Source of the DNA: JARRQJ01 sp963810615
Lineage (GTDB): Bacteria; Pseudomonadota; Gammaproteobacteria; DRLM01
Reading direction: 5' to 3'
Assembly: GCA_963810615.1 (NCBI GenBank)
Contig: CAWEOA010000002.1
Location: forward strand, 744,001 to 808,000
DNA: 64,000 nt
The notes under the pieces were generated by a model. The model saw nothing but the letters and a program-made list of their open reading frames with translations. It ran no database searches and had not been told where the DNA came from. A program made the position numbers and the translations under genes. Positions 54,777 through 62,537 of this stretch are shown piece by piece; within the stretch, counting starts at the first letter, position 1, and the number at the start of each line of letters is the position of its first letter.

Positions 54777-55253
54777 ATGATCTGGGGTTTGCTGGGTCTA
54801 ATCCTGATACTGGTGTTGGTCGGCGTGGCCCTCACCAACAACAATCTCGGGCGCGTGTTACCCGTGGCGCTTGCCGTCGTCATCGGCATCATCGCTTATT
54901 TTGCCTGGCATCAGAATCATGAGCTGAGCCTGTCCAAACAGCGTATTCCGGTGGCGGAGGTGGAATTGGCAGATATGAAAATTATCGATGAGAGACGTGG
55001 CAGCCAAATCACCGGCCGCGTCCGCAATCATTCCCAAGAGTACACCCTGAACGAGCTGCAGGTGCGCGTCTCCATGGAGGATTGTGCGGATAACCACTGC
55101 GAGGTCATCAACCAGACGGATATCACGCTAAAACCCAAGGTCCCTCCGGGACAGGCGCGTGATTTCCGCGAACCGCTGTACTTCTCCTCGCCCCTCGCCC
55201 CGCGCGGCAAACTGGAGTTGCATTACGCCGTGTTGAACACCCGCGGCGAATAG
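54777..55253 (+). CDS. Membrane-anchored protein of unknown function
   Basis: The 158-residue protein has two adjacent N-terminal membrane helices (MIWGLLGLILILVLVGVAL; VLPVALAVVIGIIAYFAW) and a periplasmic or cytoplasmic beta-type domain with IDERRGSQITGRVRNHSQEYTLNELQVRVSMEDC, which resembles FxLYD-like domains. Two Cys (MEDCADNHCEV) could form a disulfide. I recall similar uncharacterised proteins in beta- and gammaproteobacteria; no function is known to me. Confidence 0.75.
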   Translation: MIWGLLGLILILVLVGVALTNNNLGRVLPVALAVVIGIIAYFAWHQNHELSLSKQRIPVAEVELADMKIIDERRGSQITGRVRNHSQEYTLNELQVRVSMEDCADNHCEVINQTDITLKPKVPPGQARDFREPLYFSSPLAPRGKLELHYAVLNTRGE

Positions 55254-55328
55254 GGATCTCACATGCATCAAAGACGCGATGAATATAAGGGGAGACTTAC
55301 GCCCTGAGCCGAACCATCGGCGCGCGCA

Positions 55329-56288
55329 TCAAGAAACCGCTTGCCCTGCCGCCTGCAGATCGGCGTGATAAGAAGAACGCACCATGGGTCCGCTGGCCAC
55401 ATTGGCAAAACCCAGGGCCTTGGCCCGTTCCCCCAGGACAGTGAATTCATCCGGGGTCACATACCTTTTCACTGGGAGATGGTGACGGCTGGGTTGCAGG
55501 TACTGACCCAGGGTCAACATGTCCACACCATGTTCCCGCAGATCCTTCATCACCTGTTCGACCTCCTCGAAGGTTTCGCCCAGACCCAGCATCAGGCCCG
55601 ACTTGGTGGGAACCTGGGGGTAGCGCTCCTTGAAGCTCTGCAACAAGCGCAGCGATCCCAGGTAATCCGCCCCCGGACGCACCGCCTTGTAAAGCCGCGG
55701 GATGGTCTCCAGATTGTGATTGAACACGTCGGGCGGGGCCTGCTCCATGATCGCCAGGGCCACATCATGGCGGCCGCGGAAATCGGGCACCAGGATCTCG
55801 ATCTTGGTGTGGGGCGACTGGAGTCGCACCGCCTCGATACAGGCCTTGAAATGCCCGGCGCCGCCGTCGCGCAGATCGTCACGATCCACCGAGGTAATCA
55901 CCACGTAGCGCAGGCCCATGGCGGCAATGGTCTTGGCCAGGTTGGCCGGCTCTTCCGCATCCAGTGTCCCGGGACGGCCATGGGCGACGTCGCAAAACGG
56001 ACAACGCCGCGTGCAGATATCGCCCATGATCATGAAGGTCGCGGTACCGTGGCTGAAGCATTCACCGAGGTTGGGGCAGGAGGCCTCTTCGCATACCGTA
56101 TGCAGGCGGTGCTCGCGCAACACCGACTTCAGCCGCGACACCTCAGGCGCGGTGGGCGCCTTGGCGCGGATCCACTGCGGCTTGCGCTGGAATTGCACGG
56201 TAGGCTCGATCTTGACCGGAATGCGCGCCACCTTGGCGGCGCCGCGTTCACGCACCGTACCGGCAACTTCTTTCTTAATCGACGACAT
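55329..56288 (-). CDS. lipA: Lipoyl synthase
   Basis: The radical-SAM enzyme inserts two sulfurs into octanoyl groups on lipoyl-dependent proteins. Visible motifs are the auxiliary cluster CEEASCPNLGEC, the radical-SAM cluster CTRRCPFC and the C-terminal RSSYHA, whose Ser ligates the auxiliary cluster. The start at 56288 is set by GAGGAG five bases upstream, although the frame is open to 56309. It is the last gene of the run dacA-dat-ybeD-lipB-lipA. Confidence 0.97.
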   Translation of the reverse strand: MSSIKKEVAGTVRERGAAKVARIPVKIEPTVQFQRKPQWIRAKAPTAPEVSRLKSVLREHRLHTVCEEASCPNLGECFSHGTATFMIMGDICTRRCPFCDVAHGRPGTLDAEEPANLAKTIAAMGLRYVVITSVDRDDLRDGGAGHFKACIEAVRLQSPHTKIEILVPDFRGRHDVALAIMEQAPPDVFNHNLETIPRLYKAVRPGADYLGSLRLLQSFKERYPQVPTKSGLMLGLGETFEEVEQVMKDLREHGVDMLTLGQYLQPSRHHLPVKRYVTPDEFTVLGERAKALGFANVASGPMVRSSYHADLQAAGQAVS

Positions 56289-56326
56289 ACATACTCCTCT
56301 ATTGCCCAAACCGGCGGCGCATGAAC

Positions 56327-56980
56327 TCAGCCCGCTCCATCATCCGTCCACACCCCCGCCAAGCCGAGTCGCCCGGCAAGTTTATCGGCCAGGCGGCGGG
56401 CAAGCACTTCTTTCTCCTCCACTACCGCCAAATCGGCGAGCTGCGTCACGGCCATGCCGGGATAACCACAGGGATTAATGCGGCTGAAAGGCTCCAGATC
56501 CATGGCCACATTGAAACTAAGACCATGATAACAGCAGCCGCGCCGCACCCGCAGCCCCACCGCAGCAATCTTGGCCCCATTCACATAGACACCCGGGGCC
56601 TCACGACGACCGACTGCCACGACCCCATATTCGGCCAACAGATCGATGACCGCCTGTTCCAGCGCCATCACCAGTTGCCTGGGACCCAGCCCTAAGCGGC
56701 GCAGATCCAGCAGGGCATAGGCCACGATTTGCCCGGGGCCGTGATAGGTAACCTGGCCGCCGCGATCCACCGCCACGACGGGTATCGCTCCCGGGTCCAG
56801 TACATGCTCGGGCTTGCCGTTGAGACCCAGGGTATACACCGGCGGGTGCTCCACTAGCCACAATTCATCGCCACTATCCGCAGCCCGGTTTTCGGTGAAG
56901 GCCTGCATGGCCTTCCAGACCGCGATGTAGTCCCGTCTTCCCAACGCCCGCACCATAAGCTTGCCCGCCGCGGCGCTCAT
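56327..56980 (-). CDS. lipB: Octanoyltransferase LipB
   Basis: The 217-residue protein has RGGQVTYHGPGQIVAY, the catalytic Lys in GAKIAAVGLRVRRGCCYHGLSFNV and the catalytic Cys in INPCGYPGM. It transfers octanoate from acyl carrier protein to lipoyl domains, providing the substrate of LipA. It overlaps the ybeD-like gene by 4 bp and lies 38 bp before lipA. Confidence 0.96.
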   Translation of the reverse strand: MSAAAGKLMVRALGRRDYIAVWKAMQAFTENRAADSGDELWLVEHPPVYTLGLNGKPEHVLDPGAIPVVAVDRGGQVTYHGPGQIVAYALLDLRRLGLGPRQLVMALEQAVIDLLAEYGVVAVGRREAPGVYVNGAKIAAVGLRVRRGCCYHGLSFNVAMDLEPFSRINPCGYPGMAVTQLADLAVVEEKEVLARRLADKLAGRLGLAGVWTDDGAG

Positions 56981-57273
56981 AGCGCGACCAATACCTGCTC
57001 ACTGGCCACCAGATCATGATAGATGGCATCCAGCTGCGCCCGGCTGGTGGCCACTATGGTAACCGTGACCGCCAGATATTTTCCTCCCGCGCTGGGGCGC
57101 ACCGTCACCGCCGCCTCGCCAAGGTCCGGGGCGTGGCGCCGCACGATACCCACCACCAAGGCATCGAAGGTCTCCGAGGCCAGGCCCATGACCTTGATGG
57201 GAAAGCTGCAGGGAAACTGCAGGGGGGATTGATCGGGATCGGACATTCGATCTTCATCGCGACGCATGGTCAT
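56977..57273 (-). CDS. ybeD: YbeD family (DUF493) protein
   Basis: The 98-residue protein has the DUF493 pattern: LQFPCSFPIKVMG at the start and GGKYLAVTVTIVATSRAQLDAIYHDL later. This ACT-like small domain is conserved between dacA and lipB in many proteobacteria, with unknown function. The true start may be the later Met of MSDPDQSP (57246). Confidence 0.9.
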   Translation of the reverse strand: MTMRRDEDRMSDPDQSPLQFPCSFPIKVMGLASETFDALVVGIVRRHAPDLGEAAVTVRPSAGGKYLAVTVTIVATSRAQLDAIYHDLVASEQVLVAL

Positions 57274-57316
57274 GCAACTCTACGCGGGCGGCTGGACTCT
57301 GACCAGCACCTGCCGC

Positions 57317-58186
57317 TCAAGCCGCCGGCGCCTCGCCCCGTTCACGCACAACCTGCTTGTAATCCTGATACAAAGCCGTCATCCGCCGCCATAACGCGCC
57401 GGGCTTGCCATCCCCCACTGCACGTTCATCCAGCCGGGTCACCGGCAATATTTCCCGGGTGGAACTGGTCAACCACACCTCTTCTGCATCCGCCAGGTCT
57501 TGCGGCGTAATCGCGGCTTCGCGATAGGCGATGGCGTGAGCCGCCGCCAGTTCCAAAACCAGGTCGCGGGTAATGCCCGGCAACAGGTAGGCACCCTTGG
57601 GCGGGGTGATCAGTTCACCGCCTTTGACGATGAACAGATTGCTCGCCGCGCCTTCATTGACTAGTCCGTCACGCACCAGGATCGCCTCCACGGCCCCTCG
57701 ATCGACGGCCTGTTGCCGCAACAGGATATTGGGCAACAAGGTAATGGCCTTGATATCGCAGCGCTGCCAGCGGATGTCCGGCAAACTGATGGCCGCCACC
57801 CCGTGTTTCGCCACCTCCGCCGCCTGCGGCCGCAACGGACTGCTGGCGGCATAGACCGTAGGCTTCACCTCTTTGGGAAAGGCGTGATCGCGGGGGGCGA
57901 CGCCCCGGGTAATCTGCACGTACACCGACTGATCGCCGGCGCCGTTGCGCGTCACCAGATCCTGTAGACAGCGCCGCCACTCGTCGCTGCTCAGGGGATT
58001 GAGCAGGCGTATTTCCGCCAGGCTGCGCGCCAGGCGTTGCAGATGTTGCTCCAGCCTGAACAAGCGGCCGCCGTATACCGGGATGACCTCGTAAATGCCG
58101 TCACCGAAAACAAAACCCCGGTCCATGACTGAAATCTGCGCCCGCTCTACGGGCAGGAATTCACCGTTGAGATAAACTATGCCCAT
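57317..58186 (-). CDS. dat: D-amino acid aminotransferase (PLP class IV)
   Basis: The 289-residue fold-type IV aminotransferase has VMDRGFVFGDGIYEV at the N-terminus, the PLP-binding Lys in RCDIKAITLLPNIL and the region AILVRDGLVNEGAASNLFIVKGG. It would make D-alanine or D-glutamate for peptidoglycan, which fits its place between dacA and ybeD. IlvE-like branched-chain activity is the alternative, but the motif set and context favour Dat. Confidence 0.9.
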   Translation of the reverse strand: MGIVYLNGEFLPVERAQISVMDRGFVFGDGIYEVIPVYGGRLFRLEQHLQRLARSLAEIRLLNPLSSDEWRRCLQDLVTRNGAGDQSVYVQITRGVAPRDHAFPKEVKPTVYAASSPLRPQAAEVAKHGVAAISLPDIRWQRCDIKAITLLPNILLRQQAVDRGAVEAILVRDGLVNEGAASNLFIVKGGELITPPKGAYLLPGITRDLVLELAAAHAIAYREAAITPQDLADAEEVWLTSSTREILPVTRLDERAVGDGKPGALWRRMTALYQDYKQVVRERGEAPAA

Positions 58187-58197
58187 AACCGCGCCGC

Positions 58198-59364
58198 CTA
58201 TTCAAACCACAGCTTGATATCGTCCACCACCTGCTGGAAAATGCCGCCCTCGGCCACATCCTGCAGGGCTACCAAGGGCTTGACCACCACAGTCTGACCG
58301 TCGAGACTGACGTTGAGACTGCCGTATGGCGCCCCTTTGCTCGCGGGAGCAATGATGGGTTGTTGCAACTTCATCTGGGCATCCAGCTTGGAATACTCCC
58401 CGCGCGGGATAGTGACATACAGCTCATGCTGCAGACCCACCGGCAATTTCTCGGTTGCACCTTTCCAGATCCGCACCGTAGACAGGGGTTGATTGGCGCC
58501 ATACAGACGGTGGGTTTCATAAAAACGAAAGCCGTAGCTCAACAATTTCTGGCTCTCTTCCGCCCGCGCCTCTTCACTATCGGTACCCAGAACCACGGAG
58601 ATGAGTCGCATATTGTCTTGCAGGGCCGAGGCCACCAGACAATAACCCGCCGATTCGGTATGACCGGTCTTGACGCCGTCCACAGACTTGTCGCGCCACA
58701 ATAATTTATTGCGGTTGTGCTGGGTAATACCGTTGAAAGTGAAGGTTCGCATGGAATACAGCTGATAATGATCGGGATACTCCCGGATGATGGCCCGCGT
58801 CAGCACAGCCAGATCACGCGCTGTGGTGTAATGATCAGGATTGGGCATGCCGGTACTGTCCACAAAATGGGTGCCGGTCATCCCCAGGCGTTTCGCCTCT
58901 TGATTCATCATCGACACGAACACCGATTCGCTGCCGCCTACATATTCCGCCAGAGCCACCGTGGCATCGTTGCCCGATTGCACGATCATGCCTTTGAGCA
59001 GGTCTTCCACGGAGACCTTCTTTCCCACCGGAACGAAGGTGCGAGAACCTCCCATGCGCCAGGCACGCTCGCTGATAGTCACCATATCATTGAGTTTGAT
59101 ACGACCGTCCCGCAACTCCTTGTAGATGACATATGAAGTCATCAGCTTGGTCAGACTCGCCGGCTCCATGCGCTCATCGGCCTTGGACTCCGCCAAGACC
59201 TGTCCGCTGTCATAATCCATCAAGATATAGGCCCGCGCGTTGACGGTGGGCGGCGGCGGCACGTTCAGCGCAGCGGCGGCACCCAAGGATGTCGCGACGG
59301 CGCCCAGGCAAAATAACACCCGCAGCATTACGCGGAAAAATGAACTCATAAAGATCAACTTCAC
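58198..59364 (-). CDS. dacA: D-alanyl-D-alanine carboxypeptidase (PBP5/6 type)
   Basis: The 388-residue protein has a signal peptide, the SxxK motif ASLTKLMTSY, SGN in VQSGNDATVALAEY and KTG in GVKTGHTESAGY, then the beta-rich C-terminal domain and a terminal amphipathic helix (FQQVVDDIKLWFE) that anchors it to the membrane. It trims the terminal D-Ala of peptidoglycan stem peptides. It is followed after 11 bases by dat. Confidence 0.95.
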   Translation of the reverse strand: MKLIFMSSFFRVMLRVLFCLGAVATSLGAAAALNVPPPPTVNARAYILMDYDSGQVLAESKADERMEPASLTKLMTSYVIYKELRDGRIKLNDMVTISERAWRMGGSRTFVPVGKKVSVEDLLKGMIVQSGNDATVALAEYVGGSESVFVSMMNQEAKRLGMTGTHFVDSTGMPNPDHYTTARDLAVLTRAIIREYPDHYQLYSMRTFTFNGITQHNRNKLLWRDKSVDGVKTGHTESAGYCLVASALQDNMRLISVVLGTDSEEARAEESQKLLSYGFRFYETHRLYGANQPLSTVRIWKGATEKLPVGLQHELYVTIPRGEYSKLDAQMKLQQPIIAPASKGAPYGSLNVSLDGQTVVVKPLVALQDVAEGGIFQQVVDDIKLWFE

Positions 59365-59498
59365 TGGCAGAAACCCTTGTTGATTGATTGCCTCAGCTAT
59401 TCGCTGCAGCTGGATAATCGGTAAGGACGGAGGCGGATGCGAAACGCTATTTTAGCGTGCCTGCAGCCAATTTACAGCCCCGGCGGCGAATGACGGGC

Positions 59499-60374
59499 TT
59501 AATTAATCACTACTTGAGAATCGATGACGCCGATATCCGTCAACTTGCGGGTCAACTGGTCCACCTTCTCGACACTGGGCAGTGGACCGATGCGCACCCG
59601 ATAGATCGGACTGGCGGCATTATCGTTGGCGCCCTTGCTGACCTGAATTACAGCCCCCGGACCGAGAGAAGCCACCCGCTGCGACAGACGCTCCGCATTC
59701 TCGCGGTCGGCGAAGGCACCGATCTGTAAATAGAGGGCGGCCGAGGCATCCGCTGCAGTCGACGTATTCTTCGCCTCAGCGGCTTGCGTTGCGGCTGGCG
59801 CGGCCGGATCGATGGCGCGCACTTCCACCAGACCGGTACCCTCGGCGGTGATACCGAGCTTTACCGCCGCCACATAGGAAAGATCGATGAGACGATTGTG
59901 CAGAAACGGTCCGCGATCGTTGACCTTGACGATCACCTTGCGGCCGTTGCGCAGATTGGTGACCTGCACATAGGTCGGAATCGGCAAGGTGGGATGGGCC
60001 GCGGTCATGGCGTTCATGTCATAGGGTTCGCCGCTGGACGTGCGGTGCCCATGGAATTTAGAGCCGTACCACGAGGCGATGCCGCGCGCCACATAGCCCT
60101 TACTGCTTTTCATGACATGGTAACGCTGGCCGTTCACATCATAATAAGTCGGATTGCCGTAGGGGCTGCGGGCCTCGATGCGGGGCACCGCGTTGGGAAC
60201 CGTCGCGGCATCCACTGGACGGGCGGGCGGTCCGTCATCGCCCCCCCCCCATCCGATGTGAGAAGCAGGCATGGTGCCACATGCGGAGAACAAGGGCAGC
60301 AGCAGCAAAGCACACCAGCCGCGCCAACTGCTGCAGGATAAATATGCCGAACTTGAAATTGACGCACTCGTCAT
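59499..60374 (-). CDS. rlpA: RlpA-type lipoprotein with DPBB and SPOR domains
   Basis: A lipobox (FSAC) leads a protein with an RlpA double-psi beta-barrel (GIASWYGSKFHGHRTSSGEPYDMNAMTAAHPTLP; VKVNDRGPFLHNRLIDLSYVAA) and a C-terminal SPOR domain (LYLQIGAFADRENAERLSQRV). RlpA proteins cleave denuded peptidoglycan at the septum in Pseudomonas. A run of ten G residues on the coding strand (60241-60250) stands just after the lipid site. Start 60374 avoids overlap with mltB; the frame is open to 60398 and the start is uncertain. Confidence 0.9.
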   Translation of the reverse strand: MTSASISSSAYLSCSSWRGWCALLLLPLFSACGTMPASHIGWGGGDDGPPARPVDAATVPNAVPRIEARSPYGNPTYYDVNGQRYHVMKSSKGYVARGIASWYGSKFHGHRTSSGEPYDMNAMTAAHPTLPIPTYVQVTNLRNGRKVIVKVNDRGPFLHNRLIDLSYVAAVKLGITAEGTGLVEVRAIDPAAPAATQAAEAKNTSTAADASAALYLQIGAFADRENAERLSQRVASLGPGAVIQVSKGANDNAASPIYRVRIGPLPSVEKVDQLTRKLTDIGVIDSQVVIN

Positions 60375-60375
60375 A

Positions 60376-61398
60376 CTAGCGACCTGATTGTCCGGCATGC
60401 GCCAAGCGCTCGTTGCGCCGGGCGCGGATCTCTTCGCTCAATTGATAAACCGCCATGGCATACAAGGGACTGTGATTATAGCGGGTAATGACATAAAAAT
60501 TCTGCAAACCCGCCCAATATTCCGGACCCTGCTTTTGCTCCAATTCTATGAGCGCGACCCTTTCGTCCCCGGACAGCGCCTGCGCCATCTCGATTCCTTG
60601 CCGCTGCAAATCCACGACCTGGAGGGAAGGCTTGAGTCCCTTGTCCACCAAAGCTTGAGGATGTCCTCCGCTGACGGTTACGGGAACCGCCACCGCTCCG
60701 CCCCGTTCCCAGCCGTGTTCCTTGAAGTAATTGGCGACACTGCCGATGGCGTCGGCGGTGTTGTGCCATAAATCCCGCTTACCGTCGCCGTCGAAATCGA
60801 TGGCATAGTGGCGGAAGCTGCTGGAGATGAATTGGGTCTGACCCATGGCGCCGGCATAAGACCCGGTTAGGCTCAGCGGATCGACGCCCTCCTCCCGGGT
60901 CAGTAATAAATATTGCTCCAGCTCACTCTTGAAGAAGGCGGCACGCGGCGGATAATTAAACGCCAGGGTGACCAGTGAATCCATGACCCGGTAGGAACCT
61001 TGGCGACTCCCGTAACGGGTTTCCACCCCCAGAATGGCGGTGATGATCTGCGGCGGCACGCCGTAAATTGCCTCGGCGCGCTCCAACAACTTGGCATTCT
61101 GATCCCAGAACGCCACGCCGCCCTCGATACGTGCCGTCTGCAAAAAGATCGGCCGGTATTGATACCACGGCTTGCTTTCCGCCGGACGGGAAATGGCGGC
61201 TATGATATCGCTGCGTACCCTGGCCGCCTTAAACCATGCCGCCAATTGCGCCGGTTCGAAACCATGCCGCTGCGCCATCTCGGCGATAAAGGCGCGCATG
61301 CCGCCTTGCCGGGATAGGTCCGGCACCCTGGCCATGCTGGTGCATGCCGCCAGAAACAGTGAAATAATCACGATACTTCGCCAAGTCTTCATAAACAA
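60376..61398 (-). CDS. mltB: Lytic murein transglycosylase B
   Basis: The 340-residue lipoprotein (lipobox LAAC) has the MltB family features: RPIFLQTARIEGGVAFW, the catalytic Glu in GVETRYGSRQG, GAMGQTQFISSSFRHYAIDFDGDGKRDLW and ALIELEQKQGPEYWAGLQNFYVITRYNHS. It cuts glycan strands with formation of 1,6-anhydromuropeptides. It stands six bases after rodA. Confidence 0.95.
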   Translation of the reverse strand: MFMKTWRSIVIISLFLAACTSMARVPDLSRQGGMRAFIAEMAQRHGFEPAQLAAWFKAARVRSDIIAAISRPAESKPWYQYRPIFLQTARIEGGVAFWDQNAKLLERAEAIYGVPPQIITAILGVETRYGSRQGSYRVMDSLVTLAFNYPPRAAFFKSELEQYLLLTREEGVDPLSLTGSYAGAMGQTQFISSSFRHYAIDFDGDGKRDLWHNTADAIGSVANYFKEHGWERGGAVAVPVTVSGGHPQALVDKGLKPSLQVVDLQRQGIEMAQALSGDERVALIELEQKQGPEYWAGLQNFYVITRYNHSPLYAMAVYQLSEEIRARRNERLAHAGQSGR

Positions 61399-61404
61399 TC
61401 CGTA

Positions 61405-62535
61405 TTAGCTGGACAACAGGCGGCGATGTGTATGTATGGACATCAAGACACCGAAAGCGGCCATCATGGTCACCAAGGAGGTGCCGCCGTAACTCACCAA
61501 GGGTAACGGCAATCCCACCACGGGCAACAAGCCGGTGACCATGCCGATATTGACGAACACATAGACGAAGAAGGTCAGTACCAAGCTGCCGGCGACCAGG
61601 CGATTGAAACTGTTCTGAGCCTGCGTGGAGATATAGAGTCCGCGCGCCACGATAAAAAAGTAGATCGCCAACAGCAGCAAAATCCCGATAAAACCGAACT
61701 CCTCCGCCAACACCGCAAATATAAAATCGGTGGAATGCTCCGGCAGGAAATCCAAATGCGCCTGGGTACCGTTTAACCAGCCTTTGCCGTACAGACCGCC
61801 CGAACCGATGGCGATTTTTGATTGAATAATGTGATAACCGGCGCCCAGGGGATCGTTCTCGGGATTCAAAAAGGTCAGCACCCGCTGTTTCTGATAATCG
61901 CGCAGAAAATACCACAACACCGGTGCGGCGGTGCCCAGTACGCCCAGCACCGAGGCAACCAAACGCCAGGATATGCCGGATAACAGCAACACGAAGACAC
62001 CGGAACTCGCCACCAATAAGGCGGTGCCCAGATCGGGCTGGCGGATGATCAGGAAGGTCGGGATCACGATTATCAGACTCGCCGCCGCCACGGCGCGCCG
62101 GCTTGGCGGCAGAGGGTTTTCCGCCAGATACCAGGCGACCATCATCGGCACCACCACCTTCATCATTTCCGAGGGCTGAAAGCGCAGCACCCCGAAATCC
62201 AGCCAGCGCTGCGCACCCTTGCCGATCTCGCCCATCACCAGCACCGCCAGCAATAAAATCACCCCAATGCCGTATATCCACGGCGTCCAGCGCGCGAAGT
62301 GTTGCGGCGGGACCCGCGCCAGGATGAGTAACACGGCAAACCCCGCCGCCAGGCGAATCGACTGACGAATGATGACATCCATATCTTGACCGCTGGCGCT
62401 GTAGAGCACGACCAAGCCAACCGCGGAAAGCAACAGCAAGCCCACCAACAACGGTACGTCCATGTGCAGTCCGCGCATCAGCCGACCTTGGCGACGGCGC
62501 TCATACCAGCGGGTTTGTTGAGTATCGATAGCCAT
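61405..62535 (-). CDS. rodA: Rod shape-determining glycosyltransferase RodA
   Basis: The 376-residue SEDS protein has about ten membrane helices and the conserved stretches GAQRWLDFGVLRFQPSEMMKV, RQPDLGTALL, QSKIAIGSGGLYGKGWLNGTQAHLDFLPEHSTDFIF and VVGLPLPLVSYGGTSL. It polymerises glycan strands for side-wall growth together with PBP2, whose gene is two bases upstream. Confidence 0.97.
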   Translation of the reverse strand: MAIDTQQTRWYERRRQGRLMRGLHMDVPLLVGLLLLSAVGLVVLYSASGQDMDVIIRQSIRLAAGFAVLLILARVPPQHFARWTPWIYGIGVILLLAVLVMGEIGKGAQRWLDFGVLRFQPSEMMKVVVPMMVAWYLAENPLPPSRRAVAAASLIIVIPTFLIIRQPDLGTALLVASSGVFVLLLSGISWRLVASVLGVLGTAAPVLWYFLRDYQKQRVLTFLNPENDPLGAGYHIIQSKIAIGSGGLYGKGWLNGTQAHLDFLPEHSTDFIFAVLAEEFGFIGILLLLAIYFFIVARGLYISTQAQNSFNRLVAGSLVLTFFVYVFVNIGMVTGLLPVVGLPLPLVSYGGTSLVTMMAAFGVLMSIHTHRRLLSS

Positions 62536-62537
62536 GT

